Of a stretch of 64,000 bases of DNA, positions 43,901 to 51,649 are shown one piece after another. Numbering within the stretch: the stretch's first letter is position 1; the number at the start of each line of letters is the position of its first letter. The DNA lies in NCBI RefSeq assembly GCF_002161355.1, contig NZ_NFHL01000010.1, forward strand, positions 1-64,000, read 5' to 3'. The notes under the pieces are model-generated. The model was given only the letters and a program-made list of their open reading frames with translations. It ran no database searches and was not told the DNA's origin. The DNA is from Lachnoclostridium sp. An76. GTDB taxonomy: Bacteria; Bacillota; Clostridia; Lachnospirales; Lachnospiraceae. The translations under genes and the position numbers were made by a program.

Positions 43901-45525
43901 ATTCGACGCCGGGCGTGAGCCTGATCTCACCTCCGCCGCACCATGATATCTATTCGATCGAAGACCTTGCACAGCTCATCTATGACTGCAAGAATGCCAA
44001 TAAAAACGCAAGGATCTCTGTAAAGCTCGTGTCAGAAGCAGGCGTGGGGACCGTAGCTGCCGGTGTGGCAAAAGCAGGGGCAGGCGTGATACTGATCTCC
44101 GGGTATGACGGCGGTACCGGGGCTGCGCCGAGAAGTTCCATCCAGAATGCGGGGCTTCCCTGGGAGCTGGGGCTTGCGGAGACGCACCAGACGCTGATCG
44201 AGAACGGCCTGAGGGAACGGGTGCGCATCGAGACGGACGGCAAGCTGATGAGCGGCCGCGATGTGGCAGTGGCGGCACTTCTCGGGGCGGAGGAGTTCGG
44301 GTTTGCCACAGCTCCCCTGGTGACCATGGGATGCGTGATGATGCGTGTGTGCAACCTGGATACCTGCCCGGTAGGCGTGGCGACACAGAACCCGGAGCTG
44401 AGGAAGCGTTTTGCCGGCAAGCCGGAATATGTGATGAACTTCATGAAATTCATCGCAGAGGAGCTGAGGGAATACATGGCGAAGCTGGGCGTGCGCACAG
44501 TGGACGAGATGGTGGGCCGCACAGACCTTCTGAAAGTGAAGGAAACCGCCACATCCAGGCGGGCGGCATCCCTTGACTTAAGCGGCGTCCTGTACAATCC
44601 GTATGCAAAGCAGAAGAAAGCCATGATCTTTGACCCGAAGAAAGTATACAACTTCGAGCTTGAAAAGACACTGGATGAGAAAGTGCTCGTAAAACAGCTC
44701 CTTCCCGCTCTGGAAAAGGGGCAGAAGAGGAGCATCGAAGTGGACGTCACGAACACGGACCGCACCTTTGGCACGATCTTCGGCTCGGAGATCACCAGGA
44801 GATATCCGGAAGGGCTGGAAGAGGACACCTTTGTGATCAAGTGCAGCGGCACGGGCGGACAGAGCTTCGGCGCATTCATCCCGAAGGGACTGACACTGGA
44901 GCTGACCGGCGACAGCAACGACTATTTCGGGAAAGGACTGTCAGGCGGAAAGCTGGTCGTATATCCTCCGAAGGGGACGACATTTAAGTCGGATGAGAAT
45001 ATCATCATCGGAAACGTGGCCTTCTATGGCGCCACAAGCGGAAAGGCCTATGTCAGCGGCGTGGCAGGAGAAAGATTCTGCGTGCGCAACTCCGGCGTTC
45101 GGGCTGTCGTGGAAGGCGTGGGCGACCACGGCTGCGAATATATGACCGGAGGGTGTGTGGTCATCCTCGGCAAGGTAGGCAAGAACTTTGCCGCGGGAAT
45201 GAGCGGCGGTATCGCCTATGTGCTGGATGAGGACAGCACGCTCTACACAAGGGTCAACAAGGCCATGGTAAAGATCCGGCGCGTGACGGACAAGTATGAT
45301 GTCCAGGAATTAAAGGGCATGATACAGGAGCATGTCTCCTATACGAACTCAGAAGTAGGAAAACGGATCCTGGATCACTTTGAAGAGTACCTGCCGAAAT
45401 TTAAGAAGATCATCCCTGAGGACTATGAGAAGATGATGTCCGCGATCATCCAGATGGAAGAAAAAGGACTGAGCAGGGAAAAGGCAAAGATCGAAGCGTT
45501 CAATATGATCAAGAATGGAAAATAG
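40993..45525 (+). CDS. gltB: Glutamate synthase large subunit
   Basis: A 1510-residue enzyme, normal length. After a 20-residue propeptide, Cys21 in HDNCGIGAIVN becomes the N-terminal nucleophile of the glutaminase domain. A central FMN domain (about 880-1250) carries EGGEEIERLDTDRCSAIKQVASGRFGVT-like substrate and flavin motifs, and CNLDTCPVGVATQ holds part of the 3Fe-4S site. The C-terminal beta-helix is near 1265-1480. It makes two glutamates from glutamine and 2-oxoglutarate. It works with gltD, 11 nt downstream. Confidence 0.97.
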   Translation: MNQANENLQGLYRESFEHDNCGIGAIVNIKGKKSHSTVAGALEIVEHLEHRAGKDAEGKTGDGVGILLQISHKFFSKVCKPLGISLGGERDYGVGMFFFPQDELKRNQAKNIFEVIVKKEGLDFLGWREVPIHPEVLGKTAVDCMPYIMQAFIARPKRIEKGISFDRRLYVVRRVFEQSSDDTYVVSLSSRTIVYKGMFLVGQLRQFFGDLQDEDYESAIAMVHSRFSTNTAPSWQRAHPNRLMVHNGEINTIRGNADKMRAREETMEAGCLKGELHKVLPAINTSGSDSAMLDNALEFMVMSGMELPLAVMIAIPEPWVNNRSMSQNKKDFYQYYATMMEPWDGPASILFSDGDVMGAVLDRNGLRPSRYYITDDDNLILSSEVGVLDIDPAKILVKERLHPGKMLLVDTVAGRVIDDEELKERYANEEPYGEWLDSNLIHLKDLPIPNKDIPKYTKEECTRLQKAFGYAYEDVKTSILTMAKNGAEGIAAMGIDAPLSVLSKKRQPLFGYFKQLFAQVTNPPIDAIREEIVTSTVIYVGKDGNLLEKKEENCKMLRVNNPILTNTDLLKIKNMKVEGFKVAEIPITYYKNTSLEKALEYLFVEVDRVIREGANILILTDREMDEYHVAIPSLLAVSGLQQHLVRTKKRTSVAMILESGEPREVHHFATLLGYGACAINPYLAHESIRQLIGSRLLHKDYYAAVDDYNSAVIHGIIKIASKMGISTIQSYQGAKIFEAIGLKKEFIDKYFTDTVSRVGGIGIEEIAEDYTAFHTQAFDPLGLDSDMTLDSVGRHKYKSGGEEHLYNPQTIHMLQQSTKRGDYGMFKEYTRMVDEEGEKINLRGQLDFNYPKKGIPIEEVESVDSIVTRFKTGAMSYGSISKEAHETLAIAMNRLHGKSNSGEGGEEIERLDTDRCSAIKQVASGRFGVTSRYLVSAQEIQIKMAQGAKPGEGGHLPGGKVYPWVAKTRHSTPGVSLISPPPHHDIYSIEDLAQLIYDCKNANKNARISVKLVSEAGVGTVAAGVAKAGAGVILISGYDGGTGAAPRSSIQNAGLPWELGLAETHQTLIENGLRERVRIETDGKLMSGRDVAVAALLGAEEFGFATAPLVTMGCVMMRVCNLDTCPVGVATQNPELRKRFAGKPEYVMNFMKFIAEELREYMAKLGVRTVDEMVGRTDLLKVKETATSRRAASLDLSGVLYNPYAKQKKAMIFDPKKVYNFELEKTLDEKVLVKQLLPALEKGQKRSIEVDVTNTDRTFGTIFGSEITRRYPEGLEEDTFVIKCSGTGGQSFGAFIPKGLTLELTGDSNDYFGKGLSGGKLVVYPPKGTTFKSDENIIIGNVAFYGATSGKAYVSGVAGERFCVRNSGVRAVVEGVGDHGCEYMTGGCVVILGKVGKNFAAGMSGGIAYVLDEDSTLYTRVNKAMVKIRRVTDKYDVQELKGMIQEHVSYTNSEVGKRILDHFEEYLPKFKKIIPEDYEKMMSAIIQMEEKGLSREKAKIEAFNMIKNGK

Positions 45526-45536
45526 GAGGCGTTAAG

Positions 45537-47060
45537 ATGGGAAAACCGACAGGATTTATGGAATATGAGAGAAAAGATAAGACCGCGGAAGCGCCTTTGG
45601 AGAGGATCGGGCATTTCAGAGAGTTCTACACGCCTCTGTCAAAAGAGGAGCAGGAGGTCCAGGGCGCACGCTGCATGGCGTGCGGCGTCCCCTTCTGCCA
45701 GTCCGGGCTGAACCTGATGGGCATGGCCAGCGGATGTCCCCTCCACAACCTGGTGCCGGAGTGGAATGACCTGATCTATAACGGGAACTGGGAGGAAGCG
45801 TATTACCGTCTCGTCAAGACGAATAACTTCCCGGAATTTACGTCCAGGGTCTGCCCGGCTCTCTGCGAGAATGCCTGCACCTGCGGGCTCAACGAAGAGC
45901 CTGTGGCTACAAAGAGCAATGAGTACGCCATCATTGAAAATGCCTTTGAGAAAGGGTACGCAAAGGCTCGTCCGCCCAAGGTGCGCACCGGGAAAAAGGT
46001 GGCAGTCATCGGGAGCGGCCCGGCGGGGCTGGCGGCGGCGGACCTTCTGAACCGGAGAGGGCATATGGTGACTGTATTTGAGCGGGAAGACAAGGCGGGC
46101 GGCCTGCTGCGCTACGGCATCCCAAACATGAAACTGGAGAAGCAGTATATAGACCGCAGGATCCATATTATGGAAGAAGAAGGGATCGAATTCCGCGTAA
46201 ACTGTAATGTGGGCAAAGATGTGAAGCCTGCGCAGCTTTTGAAAGAGTATGACAGAGTCATCCTGGCATGCGGTGCGTCTGCTCCGAGAGACATCAAAGC
46301 CCCGGGAAGGGATGCCGATGGGATCTATTTTGCAGTAGATTTCCTCAAGTCTACAACAAAAGCTCTGTGGGCAGACGCCGGGCAGACAGAGGCAAAACTG
46401 CCCGGACAGATGAAAAAGGGCAGCTATGTCTCCGCGGAGGGCAGGAATGTCCTCGTCATCGGCGGCGGGGACACGGGAAATGACTGTGTGGGAACTGCAA
46501 TCCGCCACGGGGCCAAGTCCGTGCTCCAGCTGGAGATGATGCCGAAGGCGCCGGACAAGAGGGCAGAGGGGAATCCCTGGCCTGAATGGCCGAAGGTCTG
46601 CAAGACGGATTACGGCCAGCAGGAAGCGATCGCAGTCTTCGGACAGGATCCGCGTGTGTATACCACGACTGTGAAAGAATTTGTAAAAGACAAGAAAGGC
46701 AGAGTGTGCAAGGCTGTCCTTGTCAGGCTGGAGAGCCGGAAAGACGAGAAGACCGGCAGGATGGTCATGGCGGAGATCCCGGGCAGCGAGTACACCGTGG
46801 ATGCGGACCTTGTGCTGATCGCGGCCGGATTCCTGGGCAGTGAGAGTTATGTCACAAAGGCATTCGGCGTAGAGGTAAATGAGCGCACGAATGTGAAGAC
46901 AGAAGCAGGAAAATACGCGACAAACGCAGAGCGTGTGTTTACGGCAGGCGATATGCACAGAGGACAGTCTCTTGTCGTGTGGGCGATCCGGGAAGGACGT
47001 GAGGCGGCGAAAGAAGTGGACGAGAGCCTGATGGGGTATACGAACCTGACAGTGCAGTAA
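45537..47060 (+). CDS. gltD: Glutamate synthase small subunit
   Basis: A 507-residue enzyme. The N-terminal cysteine motifs CMACGVPFCQSG and CPALCENACTCG bind two 4Fe-4S clusters. VAVIGSGPAGLAAADLLNRRGH (about 156) binds FAD, and LVIGGGDTGNDCVGTAIRHG (about 305) binds NAD(P)H. It passes electrons to GltB. AGGAGG (45525-45530) precedes the start. It is the second gene of the gltBD operon. Confidence 0.96.
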   Translation: MGKPTGFMEYERKDKTAEAPLERIGHFREFYTPLSKEEQEVQGARCMACGVPFCQSGLNLMGMASGCPLHNLVPEWNDLIYNGNWEEAYYRLVKTNNFPEFTSRVCPALCENACTCGLNEEPVATKSNEYAIIENAFEKGYAKARPPKVRTGKKVAVIGSGPAGLAAADLLNRRGHMVTVFEREDKAGGLLRYGIPNMKLEKQYIDRRIHIMEEEGIEFRVNCNVGKDVKPAQLLKEYDRVILACGASAPRDIKAPGRDADGIYFAVDFLKSTTKALWADAGQTEAKLPGQMKKGSYVSAEGRNVLVIGGGDTGNDCVGTAIRHGAKSVLQLEMMPKAPDKRAEGNPWPEWPKVCKTDYGQQEAIAVFGQDPRVYTTTVKEFVKDKKGRVCKAVLVRLESRKDEKTGRMVMAEIPGSEYTVDADLVLIAAGFLGSESYVTKAFGVEVNERTNVKTEAGKYATNAERVFTAGDMHRGQSLVVWAIREGREAAKEVDESLMGYTNLTVQ

Positions 47061-47078
47061 GGATATGGCTGAAAGAAT

Positions 47079-47128
47079 AGAAGGAGATGCAGCGGAAAAG
47101 GGAGAAGACCGCTGCATCTCCTTTTGCG
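47079..47128 (+). terminator. Terminator of gltBD
   Basis: Perfect 13-bp stem GGAGATGCAGCGG / CCGCTGCATCTCC (47083-47095 with 47109-47121) followed by TTTT. Confidence 0.92.
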
Positions 47129-47165
47129 GTAAGCAGGGAAATATTACGAAAATGTTAATTATATG

Positions 47166-47194
47166 TTGAAATTATGATATAAATTTATTATAAT
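47166..47194 (+). promoter_or_regulatory. Promoter of the first NlpC/P60 gene
   Basis: -35 TTGAAA (47166-47171), 17-nt spacer, -10 TATAAT (47189-47194). The leader to the ATG at 47334 is about 130 nt and holds short inverted segments, but I cannot identify a known riboswitch. Confidence 0.75.
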
Positions 47195-47333
47195 CTATTA
47201 CATATCAGAGAAAATAAATCGGATTTCCCCCGCGGATGTATTTTTTTCAGGATTCCTGTTGAAAAACCCTTTTTTCTGTTGTATCATGCATTCTGTGGGG
47301 ATATAGACAATTTTAATAAGGAAAGGTGAAGAA

Positions 47334-48374
47334 ATGAAGTTAAAGAAAGTACATAGTGCGGTGATCGCCTCAGCTCTTACAGCTTCCATGGTCATAACAC
47401 CCGTATTTGCTGATCCGACGCAGCAGGAACTGGAGGATCAGAAAGCGAACGCCCAGAGCGAGCTGGAAAATCTCCAGACCGAACTTGACTCGCTGGTCCA
47501 GAAAATGGGAGATCTGGAAGATGAACTGATCAGCACCGGTCAGGAGATCACACAGGCAGAGGCGGATCTGGAGGCTGCGGAAGAAAAGAAGGAAGAACAG
47601 TACGAGGCGATGAAGCTGCGTATCAAGTTCATGTATGAGTCAGGCACTGGAAGCGCCACGATGGAGAAAGTCATGGGCGCGGGAAATATCTCGGATGTGC
47701 TGACTCAGGCGGAGTATTCGGAAAAGGTACATGAATATGACCGCGAACAGCTCCAGGAATATGCAGACACAGTGACTGAGATCGAAAATCTCCAGGCGAC
47801 ACTCGAAGAGGAGATGGCGAATCTCCAGGCGACGGAAGTAGAATATAAAGCTCAGCAGGAGACTCTGAATGAGACGATCGCTTCTAAGCAGGACGAGATT
47901 TCCAATCTCGATGAGATGATCCAGGAGGCTGCGAGGAAAGCAGAGGAGGCCCGCAAGGCTGCAGAAGCGGAAGCAGCGCGCCAGCAGCAGTTGCAGCAGC
48001 AGACGAATACAGGCGGCGGTTCCGGCGGGGGCACGACTCCTCCGTATAACGCTGTGACAGGAAATGCGGTCGTTGACCGCGCGTACAGCTATATTGGAAA
48101 TGCGGAATATGTCTGGGGGGCGTGCAGCCCGGGAGCATTTGACTGTTCTGGATTCGTGGCGTACTGCCTGACCGGAAATTACGCGCGGCTCGGCAATACA
48201 AATACCTTCCTCGGATGGCCGAGGGTGAGCGATCCGCAGCCAGGAGATGTGTGCGTTAACGCAGGACACTGTGGGATTTACATAGGGAACGGACAGATGA
48301 TCCACTGCGCGGATGTAGGGATCGGAGTGATCATCGGGCCGGTACAGGCCGGGATGGTATATGTCCGTTATTGA
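47334..48374 (+). CDS. Secreted coiled-coil NlpC/P60 peptidoglycan hydrolase, copy 1
   Basis: A 346-residue protein. The signal peptide ends at VFA-DP (about residue 26). Residues 30-225 form a long coiled coil rich in E, Q and L, like the N-terminal regions of PcsB and CwlO-type hydrolases. A Gly-rich hinge follows (about 227-236). The NlpC/P60 domain has catalytic Cys271 in FDCSGFV, His312 in GHCGIYIG and His324. It should cut peptide stems of peptidoglycan outside the cell, probably under control of a membrane partner through the coiled coil. AAGGAAAGG precedes the ATG. Confidence 0.9.
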   Translation: MKLKKVHSAVIASALTASMVITPVFADPTQQELEDQKANAQSELENLQTELDSLVQKMGDLEDELISTGQEITQAEADLEAAEEKKEEQYEAMKLRIKFMYESGTGSATMEKVMGAGNISDVLTQAEYSEKVHEYDREQLQEYADTVTEIENLQATLEEEMANLQATEVEYKAQQETLNETIASKQDEISNLDEMIQEAARKAEEARKAAEAEAARQQQLQQQTNTGGGSGGGTTPPYNAVTGNAVVDRAYSYIGNAEYVWGACSPGAFDCSGFVAYCLTGNYARLGNTNTFLGWPRVSDPQPGDVCVNAGHCGIYIGNGQMIHCADVGIGVIIGPVQAGMVYVRY

Positions 48375-48409
48375 TAAGAGGATATTGGGTTCAAGATAAA
48401 AGAAAAGTA

Positions 48410-48462
48410 AAAGAAAACAGGACTCTGTGCGGGAAAGTACAGAGTCCTGTTTTTCTTTTACG
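48410..48462 (+). terminator. Terminator after NlpC/P60 copy 1
   Basis: Stem AAAACAGGACTCTGT / ACAGAGTCCTGTTTT (48414-48428 with 48439-48453) followed by TCTTTT. Confidence 0.92.
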
Positions 48463-48579
48463 CGTGCGCCTGGCGTTACGCCAGTCAGCCACCGTGCCCG
48501 TATGAGCGGCTGTCTTCCGTCCGGTTCACTGTCGTCCGTTGTCAGGCTCTCTGTCGTCTGACGTTCTGTCGTCCGGCTC

Positions 48580-48948
48580 TTATTTCGCCGGGACGATCTC
48601 AAGCCAGTATCCGTCCGGGTCTGAGATAAAGTAGATCCCCATGCCGGGATTCTCAAAGCAGATGCATCCCATCTTTTTGTGCTTCTCGTGAGCTGCATCG
48701 AAGTCATCGGTGACAAACGCCAGGTGGATCTCGTTATCCCCGAGGTTGTACGGACGGTCCATTTCGCGCAGCCATGTGAGTTCGAGCTGGTGGGGAGTCG
48801 TGCCGTCCCCCAGGTAGACCAGCTTAAAGCTGCCGTCCTCGGCTTCCTTTGTCCTGGTCACGGTAAGTCCGAGTGCCTTTTCATAAAAATCCAGAGATTT
48901 TTCCAGGTCATAGACGTTCAGGTTGTTATGGGCGAATGTAAATTTCAT
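48580..48948 (-). CDS. gloA: Glyoxalase I / VOC-family protein
   Basis: A 122-residue protein of the vicinal-oxygen-chelate fold. KFTFAHNNLNVYDLEKSLDFYEKALGL starts the first beta-alpha module, with metal-ligand His 6. ELTWLRE holds the Glu ligand, and DNEIHLAFVTDDFDAAHEKHKKMG starts the second module. FISDPDGYWLEIVP carries the last Glu. This fits lactoylglutathione lyase-type glyoxalase I that removes methylglyoxal. In clostridia the thiol is unlikely to be glutathione, so the true substrate may differ. Confidence 0.87.
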   Translation of the reverse strand: MKFTFAHNNLNVYDLEKSLDFYEKALGLTVTRTKEAEDGSFKLVYLGDGTTPHQLELTWLREMDRPYNLGDNEIHLAFVTDDFDAAHEKHKKMGCICFENPGMGIYFISDPDGYWLEIVPAK

Positions 48949-49079
48949 ATTCAGATACCTCCGTTAATTAAAGTGCATTTTCAGGATAACACATCCTCTT
49001 CAAAAAATGCAAATATAAGTCGGTGGTGTCAGCGTGAAAGTGGAGTCTCCGTATTTATGAAGTGTCTGTGAAATAGTAA

Positions 49080-49235
49080 CAGTTCAGCCCGCGCCATTCG
49101 GAAAACCGCACTGTGTGCTTACTGCGGCTGCCGCCGCTGTTTTCCTCATAAACGGGCGCTCAGCTCATCGGACTGCCCGCTCGAAAAATCATGCGAGCAT
49201 GATTTTCTCTCCCGCGCAGCCCGATGGCTGAACTG
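49080..49235. repeat. 156-bp multibranched palindrome flanked by short direct repeats
   Basis: Outer arms CAGTTCAGCC / GGCTGAACTG (49080-49089 with 49226-49235). Inside are three hairpin domains: GGAAAAC with GTTTTCC (49100-49145), CGGGCGCTCAGC... with GCTCATCGGACTGCCCG around 49153-49179, and a perfect AAAATCATGC-GAGC-type hairpin at 49185-49206. Both outer ends are flanked by similar sequences (TGTGAAATAGTAACAG before, TGTGAAATATTACAG after), like a target-site duplication. Confidence 0.8.
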
Positions 49236-49269
49236 ATATGTGAAATATTACAGAAATATTAAAATCGCA

Positions 49270-49298
49270 TTGAAAATCCCGACAGGATTTATTATAAT
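49270..49298 (+). promoter_or_regulatory. Promoter of the second NlpC/P60 gene
   Basis: -35 TTGAAA (49270-49275), 17-nt spacer, -10 TATAAT (49293-49298). Hexamers and spacing match those before copy 1 exactly, so the paralogs probably respond to the same sigma factor. Confidence 0.75.
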
Positions 49299-49376
49299 TT
49301 TTACATATATTGAAAATGTAATGCACAATTTACTGTGATATAAAGGATGGCTCCTCAGGTCAGGAAAGGAGAAAAG

Positions 49377-50546
49377 ATGAAGTTTAAAAAGATACAGAGT
49401 TTATTTTTGGCAGCAGCGCTCGTTTGTTCCATGTGCGTGAGCCCGGTATATGCAGACCCAAGCCAGAGCGACCTGGAAGGGCAGAAGGAAGATGCGCAGA
49501 ATGAACTGACAGATCTTCAGACAGAACTGAATACACTGATCACAAAGGCGAGCGAGCTGGAGACAGAGCTGATCAATACAGGACAGGAGATCACACAGGC
49601 GGAAGCGGACCTCGAGGCGGCGGAAGTGAAAAAAGAAGAGCAGTATGAGTCGATGAAGCTCCGCATCAAATACATGTATGAGTCGGGGAGCGGGACCGCC
49701 ACGATGGAGAAGGTGCTGACGTCGGGATCTATTTCGGATATGCTCTCCCAGGCGGAATACTCCCAGAAGGTCCATGAGTACGACAGGACACAGCTTCAGG
49801 CGTACGCTGACACGATCACAGAGATCGAGGATCTCCAGTCAACGCTTGAGACGGAGATGAAGAATCTGAAAGAGACGGAAGCGGAGTATGAATCACAGCA
49901 GGCAGTGCTGACTGAGACGATAAGCTCAAAGAAGGATGAGATCTCCAATCTCGATGAGATGATCCAGGAGGCTGCGAGGAAGGCTGAGGAACAGCGCAAA
50001 GCAGCGGAAGCCGCGGCGGCGGAAAAGGATAAAACGCAGAATAATACCGGGACATCCGCCGGAGCGGGATCCGGCGGTACAGCGTCAGGCGGCGCTGCTT
50101 CCGGCGGCACAACATCCGGCGGGGCGTCTTCCGGCGGAACATCTTCCGGAGGCGGCACAACATCCGGCGGGAATACAGGGAACAGCGGCGGAAGCCCGGG
50201 TTATACCGAACCATCGTATGATACTGTTACGGGAAATGCAGTTGTTGACCGCGCGTACGAATGGCTCGGGAAGGCGGAGTACAGCATGGGCGCATGCAGT
50301 CCGGGACTGTTTGACTGCTCCGGGTTTGTGGCGTATTGCCTGACCGGGCAGTATCAGAGGCTGGGAAATACATTTACCTTCCTGGGATGGCCTCAGGTGA
50401 GCAATCCTCAGCCTGGTGATGTGTGCGTAAATACGCAGCACTGCGGTATTTACATAGGAAACGGGCAGATGATCCACTGCGCGGATTACGGCATCGGCGT
50501 GATCATCGGGCCGGTCCAGAGCGGGATGATCTATGTCCGCTATTAG
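49377..50546 (+). CDS. Secreted coiled-coil NlpC/P60 peptidoglycan hydrolase, copy 2
   Basis: A 389-residue paralog of the 47334 gene. Signal peptide to about residue 26 (VYA-DP), then a coiled coil at about 30-225 closely matching copy 1. The hinge is much longer here: repeated SGG(A/T)(A/S)SGG units over about 230-280. The NlpC/P60 domain has Cys314 in FDCSGFV, His355 in QHCGIYIG and His367. The extended Gly/Ser hinge would let the catalytic domain reach further. ATG 49377 follows AGGAAAGGAG. Confidence 0.9.
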   Translation: MKFKKIQSLFLAAALVCSMCVSPVYADPSQSDLEGQKEDAQNELTDLQTELNTLITKASELETELINTGQEITQAEADLEAAEVKKEEQYESMKLRIKYMYESGSGTATMEKVLTSGSISDMLSQAEYSQKVHEYDRTQLQAYADTITEIEDLQSTLETEMKNLKETEAEYESQQAVLTETISSKKDEISNLDEMIQEAARKAEEQRKAAEAAAAEKDKTQNNTGTSAGAGSGGTASGGAASGGTTSGGASSGGTSSGGGTTSGGNTGNSGGSPGYTEPSYDTVTGNAVVDRAYEWLGKAEYSMGACSPGLFDCSGFVAYCLTGQYQRLGNTFTFLGWPQVSNPQPGDVCVNTQHCGIYIGNGQMIHCADYGIGVIIGPVQSGMIYVRY

Positions 50547-50561
50547 AAGTGAAAATGTGAA

Positions 50562-50606
50562 GATAAAGACGGCTCCGCGGCCTGCCGGCTGCGGGGTCTT
50601 TTCTTG
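50562..50606 (+). terminator. Terminator after NlpC/P60 copy 2
   Basis: Stem AAAGACGGCTCCGC / GCGGGGTCTTT (about 50565-50578 with 50591-50601, imperfect) followed by TCTT. Confidence 0.75.
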
Positions 50607-50708
50607 TCAGACAGAGCGTCGCTGTGTTAGAATAAACGGGAAGCCTGTATGGGAAAACTGTACGCGAAAAAGGCTGAAAGCAGCGGCCAGGAAGGGAGAA
50701 GGGTCAAA

Positions 50709-51170
50709 ATGGATATCCGTGGATATGTCAGTCAGGACTGCAGGGAGCTGGCTGAGCTTTTCTATGGCACGGTCCATTCAGTGAATGCCGGGGATTATAC
50801 GGAAGAACAGCTCGCAGCGTGGGCGGACGGCCGGGTGGATCTGGAAGCGTGGGATCTCTCATTCCGGCGGCATCATACACTTGTGGCTGTCGAGGGCGGG
50901 CAGATCACAGGTTTCGGGGATATGGACGATACCGGATACCTGGACAGATTATATGTACACAAAGATTTTCAGCACAGAGGGATCGCCACGGCACTCTGTG
51001 ATAAACTGGAAGGGGCGGTCAGGGCGCCTCGTTTTACGACCCACGCGTCCATTACGGCAAAGCCATTTTTCGAGAGGCGCGGTTATAAAGCGGTAAAGGA
51101 GCAGCAGGTGGAACGAAAGGGAGTCCTGCTTACGAATTATGTGATGATAAAGGAGGAAGGATCATGTTAG
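50709..51170 (+). CDS. GNAT-family N-acetyltransferase
   Basis: A 153-residue protein. DRLYVHKDFQHRGIATALCDKLE (about 78-100) is motif A, with the acetyl-CoA pyrophosphate loop QHRGIA. FFERRGYKAVKEQQVERKGVLLTNYVMIK is the C-terminal motif B. ATG 50709 follows GAAGGGAGAAGGG. It overlaps the Bcp gene by 7 nt. The acceptor substrate is unknown. Confidence 0.88.
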   Translation: MDIRGYVSQDCRELAELFYGTVHSVNAGDYTEEQLAAWADGRVDLEAWDLSFRRHHTLVAVEGGQITGFGDMDDTGYLDRLYVHKDFQHRGIATALCDKLEGAVRAPRFTTHASITAKPFFERRGYKAVKEQQVERKGVLLTNYVMIKEEGSC

Positions 51171-51616
51171 AGATCGGAACAAAGGCTCCGGCATTTGAAC
51201 TGCCGGATCAGGACGGGAATATGCACACACTGGAGGAATACAGGGGGAAGAAGGTGATCCTGTATTTTTATCCGAAAGACAACACGCCCGGATGTACGAA
51301 ACAGGCGTGCGGGTTCGGGGAACTGTATCCCCAGATCCGGGAGAAGGGAGCTGTCGTGGTCGGTGTGAGCAAAGACAGCGTGGCATCCCACAAGAAGTTT
51401 GAGGAGAAGTACGGGCTTCCGTTCACCCTGCTGTCAGACCCGGAGCTTGCCTGCATACAGGCATACGATGTGTGGAAAGAGAAGAACATGTACGGGAAGA
51501 AGACAATGGGAGTCGTGCGCACGACTTACCTGATCGATGAGGACGGAGTGATCGTCAAGGCATTCGGCAAGGTCAAGGCAGCGGACAATCCGGCGCAGAT
51601 GCTCGGGGAACTGTAA
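51164..51616 (+). CDS. bcp: Thioredoxin-dependent thiol peroxidase (Bcp/PrxQ)
   Basis: A 150-residue peroxiredoxin. YFYPKDNTPGCTKQACGF contains the peroxidatic Cys44 and resolving Cys49 of the PrxQ type. Arg in VRTTYLIDEDG is near 124. It reduces hydroperoxides with thioredoxin. AAGGAGGAAGG at 51150-51160 is its ribosome site, inside the preceding gene. Confidence 0.95.
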   Translation: MLEIGTKAPAFELPDQDGNMHTLEEYRGKKVILYFYPKDNTPGCTKQACGFGELYPQIREKGAVVVGVSKDSVASHKKFEEKYGLPFTLLSDPELACIQAYDVWKEKNMYGKKTMGVVRTTYLIDEDGVIVKAFGKVKAADNPAQMLGEL

Positions 51617-51649
51617 CCCTCAGACTGGAAAGAGGCGTGGAAAAGCGAA

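Noticed and set aside
45639-47117. Minus-strand frame opposite gltD (492 codons)
   Set aside because: Antisense shadow of gltD; the product is His/Cys/Arg-rich, as expected from reverse reading of such a gene.
47195-47333. c-di-AMP (ydaO-type) riboswitch in the leader of NlpC/P60 copy 1
   Set aside because: Such riboswitches often precede wall hydrolases, but I could not find its conserved core in the 130-nt leader, which is also shorter than usual.
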